Below are positions 37,380 through 48,025 of a DNA stretch of 64,000 nt, piece by piece. Made by a program: the position numbers and the translations under genes. The first letter of the stretch is position 1. Every line of letters starts with the position of its first letter. Origin of the DNA: Paraglaciecola arctica (GTDB lineage: Bacteria; Pseudomonadota; Gammaproteobacteria; Enterobacterales; Alteromonadaceae); the NCBI RefSeq assembly GCF_018861065.1, contig NZ_JAHKQO010000031.1:248001-312000 (forward strand), given 5' to 3'. The notes below the pieces were generated by a model that made no database searches, had not been told where the DNA came from, and saw only the letters and a list, made by a program, of their open reading frames with translations.

Positions 37380-37404
37380 AAAACCCGTGCTAAGCACGGG
37401 TTTT
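37380..37404 (-). terminator. leu attenuator terminator hairpin
   Basis: Stem of 11 bases, AAAACCCGTGC / GCACGGGTTTT, closed by a three-base loop; on the minus strand a run of six T (37383-37378) follows. The sequence GCACGGGT of its 3' arm recurs at 37441-37434, at the end of the leader peptide gene, so the 5' arm can pair with either partner: the basis for attenuation. Confidence 0.85.
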
Positions 37405-37431
37405 GTAAACTGGTCAACGCTTGCTTACAAC

Positions 37432-37497
37432 CTACCCGTGCAGTCTTGCTGCCAGCAGGAGTAAAGTAGATAAAAAAGCGTTACTTATGTTTAACAT
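37432..37497 (-). CDS. leuL: leu operon leader peptide
   Basis: A 21-codon reading frame directly before the attenuator. It includes seven Leu codons, four in a row (TTA CTC CTG CTG) with another just upstream and one near the end, in ...AFLSTLLLLAARLHG, and stops with TAG at 37434-37432. Ribosome stalling at the Leu codons under leucine shortage leaves GCACGGGT at 37441-37434 free to pair with the 5' arm of the terminator and prevent termination; reading to the stop covers it and lets the terminator form. The ribosome-binding site is weak (AAGAA). The peptide itself is unlikely to have a function. Confidence 0.8.
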   Translation of the reverse strand: MLNISNAFLSTLLLLAARLHG

Positions 37498-37539
37498 GTT
37501 TAAAATTCTTACATTTGCGTATCACAAAATTGATGTGTA

Positions 37540-37569
37540 TTTGTAACTCGGATAGCCCCAACACGTCAA
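37540..37569 (-). promoter_or_regulatory. Candidate sigma70 promoter of the leu operon
   Basis: On the minus strand TTGACG (37569-37564) and TACAAA (37545-37540) are separated by 18 bases (or TTACAA with 17). The predicted start lies about 35 bases ahead of the leader peptide ATG. Position and -35 match are good; the -10 is mediocre. Confidence 0.55.
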
Positions 37570-37782
37570 CCACCGATTGCCAGAAAACATATAACTTAAA
37601 GGTATAAATTTAAATATTAAGTGTTGATACTTAAAAATTGGAATGGCTTTGGACAGAATATATCTGAACGTCATTGGGACACATCATTGGCTGTTACTGA
37701 CAAAATAGCACCTTGAACCTTAAATTTGTACGAAGCAAATTAGTTAATAGCTAGTCTAACGCTACTTGCCCCCAATGAAGTC

Positions 37783-38592
37783 TTAATTGTTCGCGTTTTT
37801 TATGGTGTTTGATCTGTAGGCCTTTAAGTAACGTGCTGCCTTTAGGTTACCTTGCTCATAGGCAAGTTGTAATAGTTTTAAGCTTGCTTCTGAATTTCGC
37901 TCTGTGGCGAGTCCTTGCTCGAACATCATAGCGAGGAGTATCATTGCGTCAGTATTTCCTCCTTCAACAGCGAGGTCAAAGTACTCGAAGGCTTTCTCAT
38001 ATCGTTTATTGATAAGGTGGTCTTTTCCTATTTCATACCGCGCTAGTACACTACCTTGTGAGGCCGCTTCTGAAAACCAGAAAATGGCCTTCTTACGATC
38101 GTATATTGCCAATGCTTTGTCGTCATATAACAAGGCTAAGTTTATTTGTGCATTAACAAACCCGCGTTTTGCAGCTTTTTCTGCCCATGCAATTCCTTCG
38201 TCAATATTTTGCTTAACACCTTTACCCTCCAAATACATGACAGATAAATTGACTGTACCATAGGGGTCGCCTGACTGGGCTGAGAGTAAATAATACTCAA
38301 AAGCCTTTTTATTATCTTGGGGATATATTTCACCGGTTTCGTATAAACGTCCTATTTTATAATGCACTGCAGCGCTGTCACCCTTTGCCGCCTTGTTTAA
38401 CCAATACATACCTTTTTCTTTATCTTGGTCTACACCTTCGCCATGAAAATAACTGTATCCCAAATTGTATTGTTGGGTAGCAATGCCTTTTTCGGCCAAT
38501 GGAATGATCTTTTCCAAATCTAACTTTTGTGCTGAAGCACTGTTGAAAGTAGATGTCATGACAATAATAAGGAATATTATAATTTGCTTCAT
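37783..38592 (-). CDS. Exported Sel1-repeat (TPR-like) protein
   Basis: A 269-residue protein with a Sec signal peptide (MKQIIIFLIIVMTSTFNSASA) followed by about six Sel1 repeats of about 36 residues, each with A..G...A...LG..Y..G..V..D...A..W..KAA..G patterns (for example YNLGYSYFHGEGVDQDKEKG). Sel1 proteins form alpha-solenoids that bind other proteins, and periplasmic members often participate in envelope signalling. No partner is visible nearby. Monocistronic. Confidence 0.85.
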   Translation of the reverse strand: MKQIIIFLIIVMTSTFNSASAQKLDLEKIIPLAEKGIATQQYNLGYSYFHGEGVDQDKEKGMYWLNKAAKGDSAAVHYKIGRLYETGEIYPQDNKKAFEYYLLSAQSGDPYGTVNLSVMYLEGKGVKQNIDEGIAWAEKAAKRGFVNAQINLALLYDDKALAIYDRKKAIFWFSEAASQGSVLARYEIGKDHLINKRYEKAFEYFDLAVEGGNTDAMILLAMMFEQGLATERNSEASLKLLQLAYEQGNLKAARYLKAYRSNTIKNANN

Positions 38593-38654
38593 AAGTGTAA
38601 ACCGCTAGTTAGAGTTTGAATTGTAGAAACCGAAGTATGTTAAAGATAAATCTG

Positions 38655-38695
38655 CTTAAAAGGCCTAGTATCATGTCAACAGGGCCTTATAAGCA
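38655..38695. repeat. Imperfect hairpin between Sel1 and lipoprotein genes
   Basis: GCTTA-A-AAGGCC (38655-38666) pairs with GGCCTT-A-TAAGC (38684-38695) with one A-A mismatch and a 17-base loop. It follows the minus-strand lipoprotein gene and may act as its terminator, although the trailing T stretch is short. Confidence 0.4.
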
Positions 38696-38738
38696 AGAGT
38701 AATTGGCGCTTTCGAATTTTTACGGAGAGGGAAAAAAT

Positions 38739-39293
38739 CTAGTTAAGTTTTTTAACCCATGTTTTGAAGTCGTAGATAGCTGTCGCACAGTTCACATTTT
38801 CTAATTGCCATTGTTGATGTTGAGCATCAAGTTCTTGGATGATGTTCCATCTAACTTGGCATTTAGGGAAGTTCACCAAATCGTTACTATCCGTAATATC
38901 AACAATAATTGCGTCTGGTTCTTTGCTATAAGTTCCGCTGGCTAGATTGTTTACTTTTACGTTTGCTAAGGGGGCGTTATAACATTGTGTTGTGCAGTCT
39001 TGTGTGACTAAAGGCTTTACAACTTTACCTACTGTAATGTTGTCTCCATCAAATTGCCAAATAAAGGTATCGTATAAAGTACAACTCTCGATAACCGTTT
39101 CTTGGGTTAAGGTTTTATCATGGCAAAAAGACCACGATCCTTGTATTCCAGCTCCGCTTTTCTGTAATGGGGTAACGGCATTTTCGGCTTCTTGCTGTGC
39201 TGAGTCAGCTGTCGTTAATTCAATGTTTTCTTGTTTACTGCATGCACCTAATAATAGGGTGCTAACTGCTAATGGTAATAATAGTTTTTTCAT
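38739..39293 (-). CDS. Putative lipoprotein, unknown function
   Basis: A 184-residue lipoprotein. ATG 39293 is preceded by AAGG at a good distance; it gives MKKLLLPLAVSTLLLGACSKQ with lipobox LGAC, after which Asn/Glu-rich residues follow. The mature part contains six cysteines (SFCHDK, ESCTL, TQDCTTQC, KCQVRW, NVNCA), suggesting disulfides in the periplasm. No family recognised. A signal-free longer start at 39311 is less likely. Confidence 0.7.
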   Translation of the reverse strand: MKKLLLPLAVSTLLLGACSKQENIELTTADSAQQEAENAVTPLQKSGAGIQGSWSFCHDKTLTQETVIESCTLYDTFIWQFDGDNITVGKVVKPLVTQDCTTQCYNAPLANVKVNNLASGTYSKEPDAIIVDITDSNDLVNFPKCQVRWNIIQELDAQHQQWQLENVNCATAIYDFKTWVKKLN

Positions 39294-39420
39294 AAGGTAC
39301 CTTGTTTGCAAATAAGTTCAGTTAATAAGAGTCATTAATCAATGGAATTGTTCAATTTTTTTATTACTAAATTGTACTTTTCTGTATTTGGTTTTAAAAC
39401 ACAATTTAAACCTGAGAGAA

Positions 39421-39450
39421 ATAAAAAAGGAGCCCGAAGGCTCCTTTTAA
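39421..39450 (-). terminator. Rho-independent terminator of the large lipoprotein gene
   Basis: GGAGCC (39429-39434), loop CGAA, GGCTCC (39439-39444); on the minus strand the stem is followed by six T (39428-39423). It lies about 55 bases past the stop at 39501. A TTTT on the plus side makes it partly bidirectional. Confidence 0.85.
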
Positions 39451-39500
39451 TTTCATTATTTTAACTAAAACATATTAGTCAAAGTTAACATCTATTCAAA

Positions 39501-42500
39501 TTAGTTAGAGTTAACAACTGTGTATGTTTCGTTAGCCAATGCTTCATCAGTGATAGCACTTTCAACAGTATCTTGGAATATCAACTGTGTAGTCAATGCA
39601 TCAATAACATTCACACCTTCATCCAACACAACTGTGATTGTGGTGTAATCACTGCTGAAGTAAGCACTGAAATCACCGTTAGCATCAGCCATGTTACCAG
39701 CTGCACCAACACCAGGACCGTCCAAATCGATTTGGAATAAAGCATTTGCTTCTGCAAGTGTCAACGAAGGACCACTAAACGTACCACCAACTGCTGCAGC
39801 ATCTAACGCTAGACCTTGTGCTGTACCATCCAAATCAATTGGGTGGCTGAATGTAAAGCGTAATGTTACAACGCCATCGTCATCACCATCAAGAGGTGCA
39901 CTAGTATCGCTATAACCAAGTGTTTGTTTGGTGATAGTAAAGATACCAACATCGTTATAAACCATGAAACGAGGTGCATCAACTAAGTAACGACCCTGAC
40001 GGTCATCAGTAGAATCATTATCAGAATCTACAGTGTCACCTAAAGCTGTAAAGCTTTCATCACGGTCAAATGTAGCCCAGCTGTTTCCACGGGTATCTTC
40101 GATGTCATCAAAGTTTAATGCTAAGTGATTTTCAACAATAGAATCACCGTCTGAATCAAACTCAAACTCATCATTAGGACCATTTTGGAACAATCCAGCA
40201 ATGTTCGTTGCATTAATTGCTACTGTTAACTCATCACCAGCAACATTCAGACTATATGCACCTTCAGTTGGGAAAGTAGCAGTAGAGCTTAATGTTAATG
40301 TGTAATCATTAGTTGTAGTAGCTAAGTCAGTTAAAACTAGATCATCATTGTTTTCAGGAACAATAGTTTCGTTAAACGTGATGATAAGGTTAGAACCATC
40401 CCAACGACCAGCTGTAACAAACGGAGGCATTGCATCACGAATCACTACGCGAGCATCAGAGTTTGCATTAGCTAGGTTGCCACGTGCATCTACAATTGAA
40501 CCATTAGTGAAATCAACCGCTTCATTATGGTCGTTGTTAGCAAAGGCAATCATATCAGCAACAGTGAAACGTGCTAAATCAGAACCTGACTTAGGTATTA
40601 CATTGTTACCAGCTGTATCAACTGTACCAACAATTAAGTTACCATCAACATCTCTTGTTAAGCCATTCAACACACCAGTAAGTGCTAGAGCAACTGAAGC
40701 AGAATGTAATGGTGAAGTTGCACCAGTAGCAATTGTTTCAGAGAAAGCCACACCTAAACTGTTACCACGGTCAGACCAACCTGCAAAACCAGGGCCGCTA
40801 TATAGTGGGTTATCATTAGCACCTTCGTTATCCAAATCAGTGTCGAAAGCAAATGCATCAAACTCTTCATAACGCTCTGCAATATTATTTGACGCTGTAG
40901 GTGTCAAATGACGTGGTTGGATGTAAATGATTGGGTCACCCTCATCACCACTCACACTACCTTCAGCTACTTCACCACCAGAACCTGTTGCACCAGTACC
41001 AGCAGAAGCAGTTGTAGAGCTGTAGTCAGCTTCAATTGCCCATAACTCGTAGTTTTCTTGCAAGATTGTAGTTGGAGCCACTTTATCTTCAAGAGTTACA
41101 GTTATTGGAGTACCAGACACACCAAATGCACCAGTAGGAGTAAGGGTTACTGTCGCACCGTGAGAAGTAGTAGGAACAACAACTTCAAATTCACCAGAAG
41201 TCGCAGAGAAAGTTACAGTACCTGCAGTAGCAGTAACACCTGTTGCATTATCTACAGAACCTACAATTACCGCTGTGTCATTGGTAAACGTGTCACCAAA
41301 ACGTTCAGCTAAACGCTCACCCGTATCAAGACCTGCTACCGCGTTTTCTTGACCATTTAAGTTTGTTACATCAGAACCACTACCTTCGTTATCCCAAGAA
41401 GGGCTAACTGCTAGTAATGAAGAATCTAGAGTTTTAACTAGTTGCTCAGCTTCAAGACCTTCTGGTGTTTCAGGAGGCGCGATATAAGTACATAGACGTG
41501 CACGAATATAACCAATTTTACCCGTCTCTTGAGAGAACACGTCACTTGCAATACCGAACTCAGTTGAACCAGCACCGTCACCAGCAAGAGTATCAATAAC
41601 TAAGTTATCTTCGACAGCATCAGGAGCAGTTAAAGCGCCACCAACACTGTAATCATCACCAGTCACGATTACATTCGATTTGTTATCTACATATTGATGT
41701 TGTGGGAACCAGATTGAGAAACGTGTCTCATCATCAAGGGCTTCAGCAAGTACAACAGTCATAGACATGCCGTCATCTGCCAAAGTAACAGACGCTACTT
41801 CTGCTTCAACTTGAACAGTATCGTCAGCGTTGGCCGCTAAAGTTACTACCACATCAGTAAGATCAACATCAGCAGCTGAAATAGCTTCACTGAAGTTCAA
41901 TGTGATACCGTCAGTACCATCAATACCTTTACCTAAAACTTCGTATTCATAAGTAGTGGTACCAGCGCCTGTAGTCTCGCCAATTGAACCAGCAACACTT
42001 GATATATATGGAGCACCTGGAGTGATATCAGTCTGCGTGAAGCCAACTGGACATACTTCGATAGTGCCTAAGAATTCTGAAGAACCTTCTGAAGCTGTAG
42101 CAAAAGCAGCACCACCAGACGTAATTTCCCATCCTTGTTTAGCTGAAATAGTATAGCCAGAGTTAGCTGCTAAAGCTGCAAGTGAGAACATGCCGTCAGC
42201 ATCTGAACCGATTGTGTGAGTGTCTTCTGCAGTTGTTATTAGAGAACCATTCTCAAAACCACCGCCAACGGAGTCATTAATGTCGTCAGAAACAGCACTG
42301 AAATCTAGAGATAAGATGTCAGCAGTATCAGCTAATGGAGCCCCTGTACGGCAATCACGAATATAACCGTAAGCACCAGCGTTTAACATAGGAAGTACAG
42401 CGATACCTGCTTCTGCAGTAAAACCATCTACAAATGTTTGAACTGTAGTGTCGGAGTTAGAACCATTGCCACCGCCATTATCGCCTTGACCGCCAGTGTT

Positions 42501-42929
42501 ATTAACTTGAGCTTGAGGAGTTACTGTTACAAGCGCACCTAAATAATCAGCAGTTCCGCCAATTGTTACAACTAAGGTTTGAGTTACGTCATTGTCGCTC
42601 TCGTCACCCTCGTTGTTTACGCCGTTAACATTAGTTACGCCAACACCAGTAAATACATACTGACCACCAGCATTTGTAGTTGTTTCTTGGCTACCCAAGT
42701 AAACCATTACATCAGCAAGAGGATTGCCGTTAGTGTCAACAACAACACCTTGAACTGTGCCTGTTAACTCTGCTTGGTTGCCAGTTTCGTTCTGAGTTGC
42801 GTCAACTGTAGAAGTAGAATTAGATGTGCTACCCGCATCGCCTTCTGAGTCACCACATGCAGCTAAACCTAAACTTAGGACTACTGCTAGTGCTACTTTA
42901 GTTTTATAAAATTGAGTTGTATTAACCAT
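39501..42929 (-). CDS. Large acidic surface lipoprotein with carboxypeptidase-regulatory-like domain
   Basis: A 1142-residue exported protein with lipobox LAAC at about residue 25, followed by a Ser/Thr/Asn/Glu-rich spacer. Next is a carboxypeptidase-regulatory-like/SdrD-B type beta domain (GTVQGVVVDTNGNPLADVMVYLGSQETTTNAGGQYVFTGV). The remainder is highly acidic, rich in Asp/Asn/Thr/Gly, with repeated Ig-like or cadherin-like motifs (for example VTLDADGMSMTVVLAEALDDETRFSIWF, FNETIVPENNDDLVLTDLA, DVNDSDNDSTDDRQGR) and probable calcium sites. It is preceded by AGGAA and followed by a strong terminator, suggesting good expression. It could be a cell-surface adhesin or S-layer-like component; function is not known. 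Confidence 0.7.
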   Translation of the reverse strand: MVNTTQFYKTKVALAVVLSLGLAACGDSEGDAGSTSNSTSTVDATQNETGNQAELTGTVQGVVVDTNGNPLADVMVYLGSQETTTNAGGQYVFTGVGVTNVNGVNNEGDESDNDVTQTLVVTIGGTADYLGALVTVTPQAQVNNTGGQGDNGGGNGSNSDTTVQTFVDGFTAEAGIAVLPMLNAGAYGYIRDCRTGAPLADTADILSLDFSAVSDDINDSVGGGFENGSLITTAEDTHTIGSDADGMFSLAALAANSGYTISAKQGWEITSGGAAFATASEGSSEFLGTIEVCPVGFTQTDITPGAPYISSVAGSIGETTGAGTTTYEYEVLGKGIDGTDGITLNFSEAISAADVDLTDVVVTLAANADDTVQVEAEVASVTLADDGMSMTVVLAEALDDETRFSIWFPQHQYVDNKSNVIVTGDDYSVGGALTAPDAVEDNLVIDTLAGDGAGSTEFGIASDVFSQETGKIGYIRARLCTYIAPPETPEGLEAEQLVKTLDSSLLAVSPSWDNEGSGSDVTNLNGQENAVAGLDTGERLAERFGDTFTNDTAVIVGSVDNATGVTATAGTVTFSATSGEFEVVVPTTSHGATVTLTPTGAFGVSGTPITVTLEDKVAPTTILQENYELWAIEADYSSTTASAGTGATGSGGEVAEGSVSGDEGDPIIYIQPRHLTPTASNNIAERYEEFDAFAFDTDLDNEGANDNPLYSGPGFAGWSDRGNSLGVAFSETIATGATSPLHSASVALALTGVLNGLTRDVDGNLIVGTVDTAGNNVIPKSGSDLARFTVADMIAFANNDHNEAVDFTNGSIVDARGNLANANSDARVVIRDAMPPFVTAGRWDGSNLIITFNETIVPENNDDLVLTDLATTTNDYTLTLSSTATFPTEGAYSLNVAGDELTVAINATNIAGLFQNGPNDEFEFDSDGDSIVENHLALNFDDIEDTRGNSWATFDRDESFTALGDTVDSDNDSTDDRQGRYLVDAPRFMVYNDVGIFTITKQTLGYSDTSAPLDGDDDGVVTLRFTFSHPIDLDGTAQGLALDAAAVGGTFSGPSLTLAEANALFQIDLDGPGVGAAGNMADANGDFSAYFSSDYTTITVVLDEGVNVIDALTTQLIFQDTVESAITDEALANETYTVVNSN

Positions 42930-43624
42930 TATTATAGTGTTCCTATTTATTTAAATATTATTAAGTACTTTCTATGTGAACATATTGAGTACATTTCAAT
43001 CCTGTTTTTCGGTTTGCAACATTATCATGTTTTACGGGCAAGCAATATATCATCATATATTTGTTATTGACAAATAACATTTACGCGTAGAAACACTTAT
43101 TCATAGTTAAAACCTATAACAATCCTTCGTAGTAGTTCTGTTTCAAAACAAAATTTTACGTAACATATAACTATTAAACTGGATAACTATATGACGTCAA
43201 ACAAAATTGTATAATGATAGAAGCGTACCAGTCAAGCACCTAAATCAAATTCGTTTAACACATATTCCATGATGTATTCCACGAATTACAAAGTATATAG
43301 GGAAGGGGGAGTCGAAGTACCCAATTTTCTCATCAATTTGTAATTAGTTTGCTCAAAATGTAATTTTTTAGTGGTTTTATTGGGTGATTGTGGAACTTTT
43401 TGACTATTTAGTGTTCCGATTTCGGTTAAATGCCTAAAGAATATAAATTTTGCTTGGGGGTAAAATTCAAGAAATAATTTATTTTTGAAGCTAAATCGAG
43501 AGGTTTTGCTAAGTGTTTGTATATAAAGGTATAGAAAATTACTTTTTATAGTGAAGGTCATTCACTTTTTTCATCAATAGTTTAAGTCTGTTATCGCCAC
43601 TTCAACACACTCTTCATTATTGAA
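42930..43624. other. AT-rich 695-base gap upstream of the surface lipoprotein
   Basis: A promoter for the surface lipoprotein may lie here on the minus strand: TTGTCA (43073-43068) and TATATT (43049-43044), 18 apart. The -35 falls in a small dyad, GTTATT-GACA-AATAAC (43063-43078), a possible operator. A 91-codon frame at 43286-43561 (minus) is Lys/Phe/Ser-rich with no good ribosome-binding site, so I treat it as non-coding. Otherwise nothing identifiable. Confidence 0.4.
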
Positions 43625-44269
43625 TTATCGAAAGGTCTTCCAATTAATACTTAAGGATAAAAGTAACTCCCTTAGCGACAGCGCTCGTTGTTGTCCTTTG
43701 CCTTTGTGATCCCATTTATGGCCACAACAAGCAGCAGTGAAAATTGCCTTACTCGGTTTGAGCAGTCTTAGATTAAGGATATCCTCTTGTCTGTAATTTT
43801 GGTCGGCAAATTCACCGTCAAGGTTAAACCAGCCAAATTTGTTAGTATGCAGTTTGTGCTGGTTTAGGTCGATTCTGTCAATTGAGTCAAGTTCGATATA
43901 TTCACAGCCTAGCTGTTTAATATAAACAGCAACACAACAGCCAATTTGAATATCCTTTGAAAACCATTGTTGGGTTTTTTGTGGGTCGTAATTGTTGGCC
44001 ATACATTTAGCGGCTTGTTTGGCTTGCCAACTGGCGTTATGAATATCAACTTGTAGCGGTGACTGTTTTTGCAACAGGCTATAAGCAGCGCGTTTGACAT
44101 GATGCCTTAATCCGGCGATTTTGCGTTGCAGCAAACTTACGTTAGTTATTTTTTGCTGGGCTAAACTGGCCAGCTCTCGTTCATACAGGGCATTACACAA
44201 TTCAGCATAATGCAGCTGACGTTGGTCGTCAGAAAAAATATCTACCTGTTGAGAGTGGGAACTATGCAT
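43625..44269 (-). CDS. Hypothetical protein with conserved-looking C-terminus
   Basis: A 214-residue soluble protein I do not recognise. Its N-terminus is Gln/Leu/Arg-rich and helical; five cysteines occur, including IGCCVAV, and a C-terminal block KAIFTAACCGHKWDHKGKGQQRALSLRELLLSL contains a CCGHxWDH motif that could bind metal. No signal peptide. It lies downstream of eno on the same strand but with 119 bases and a hairpin (44291-44318) between, so it may be a separate unit. Confidence 0.55.
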   Translation of the reverse strand: MHSSHSQQVDIFSDDQRQLHYAELCNALYERELASLAQQKITNVSLLQRKIAGLRHHVKRAAYSLLQKQSPLQVDIHNASWQAKQAAKCMANNYDPQKTQQWFSKDIQIGCCVAVYIKQLGCEYIELDSIDRIDLNQHKLHTNKFGWFNLDGEFADQNYRQEDILNLRLLKPSKAIFTAACCGHKWDHKGKGQQRALSLRELLLSLSINWKTFR

Positions 44270-44290
44270 GCTTTTGTATTGTTAGAAACT

Positions 44291-44318
44291 AAAATGGCCA
44301 GCGTTAGCCGACCATTTT
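44291..44318 (-). terminator. Weak hairpin after eno, possible terminator
   Basis: AAAATGG (44291-44297) pairs with CCATTTT (44312-44318); on the minus strand TTTT follows. Located 70-98 bases past the eno stop. The stem is AT-rich and its 14-base loop contains a GGC/GCC pair, so it is only a tentative terminator. Confidence 0.4.
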
Positions 44319-44388
44319 ATACTCAAAAGTTTGAAGTTGCAGTTAATATTACATAGAGAACATTATCTGCTACTGCTAAAAGCCAGAC

Positions 44389-45699
<1,311 letters not shown>

Positions 45700-45702
45700 C
45701 TA

Positions 45703-47415
<1,713 letters not shown>

Positions 47416-47594
47416 TCAAGATCTCAAGAATTAAACCACTACTAGACGGGAAGATATTATACTAACAAAAGGCACCCCAGACAAAGACTAATCTGAAATA
47501 AAAGACAATAAGGTATGTCAATTTGATGAAATACCCATCCCCAACTCATTAGTTGAGTAGTGATGTAAGGGAAGGGTATTAAATGTGGCAAGTA

Positions 47595-47981
47595 CTAGCT
47601 CACTAAATTGTATAAAGCCCCGCCCAAGCTGCCTAGTATGAGCACAACGTTGGCCAAAAAGCCCAACACAAAACCAAGTGCTCTACTGCGAGGGTTTTTC
47701 ACATAAGATACGTAATAAACGGGGCGGCCTACTAAAAATACCACACCAATTGCTGCGGCTATTACCGGGCTGATAAACAAAGAAAATATCCACAGAGCCG
47801 GAATAAAAACAATTAATTGCTCTAAGGTGTTTTGTTGCACGCGGTAGTACCTTTCCCAAGTTGGATTACCCGTTACAGCAGGTGCAATCACTTGATATTT
47901 CTCTCGATTCATTCCAACTTTGAAGCCAAAAAACAAATATTCTATTAAAGCCAAAAGCGTAACAATTGCTGGTAATTCCAC
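47595..47981 (-). CDS. MAPEG-family membrane protein
   Basis: A 128-residue MAPEG-superfamily protein, four membrane helices, with [45 protein letters not shown] containing the ERxxRxxxNxxE pattern (here [12 protein letters not shown]) typical of microsomal glutathione-transferase-like proteins. Family members conjugate or reduce lipid-type electrophiles; bacterial activity is largely uncharacterised. It follows mutS by 44 bases on the same strand. Confidence 0.8.
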   Translation of the reverse strand: MELPAIVTLLALIEYLFFGFKVGMNREKYQVIAPAVTGNPTWERYYRVQQNTLEQLIVFIPALWIFSLFISPVIAAAIGVVFLVGRPVYYVSYVKNPRSRALGFVLGFLANVVLILGSLGGALYNLVS

Positions 47982-48025
47982 TGGGTGTTCCTTATTTAGG
48001 TTAAGTCATTTTGATAGTAATAGGT

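Larger units (their letters stand above)
37318..37782. promoter_or_regulatory. leu operon control region (465-base gap)
   Basis: Contains, in transcription order on the minus strand, a sigma70-like promoter (37540-37569), the leuL leader peptide, the attenuator and the leuA ribosome-binding site. The part between 37570 and 37782 is AT-rich without a gene and holds the 3' flank of the Sel1-repeat gene; no terminator is evident there. Confidence 0.7.

Noticed and set aside
39691-42156. Several plus-strand frames opposite the large surface lipoprotein
   Set aside because: They mirror the biased codon use of the real gene and have no ribosome-binding sites or domains.
43286-43561. 91-codon minus-strand frame in the AT-rich gap
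   Set aside because: Low complexity, Lys/Phe/Ser-rich composition, no ribosome-binding site and no recognisable domain; expected by chance in AT-rich DNA.
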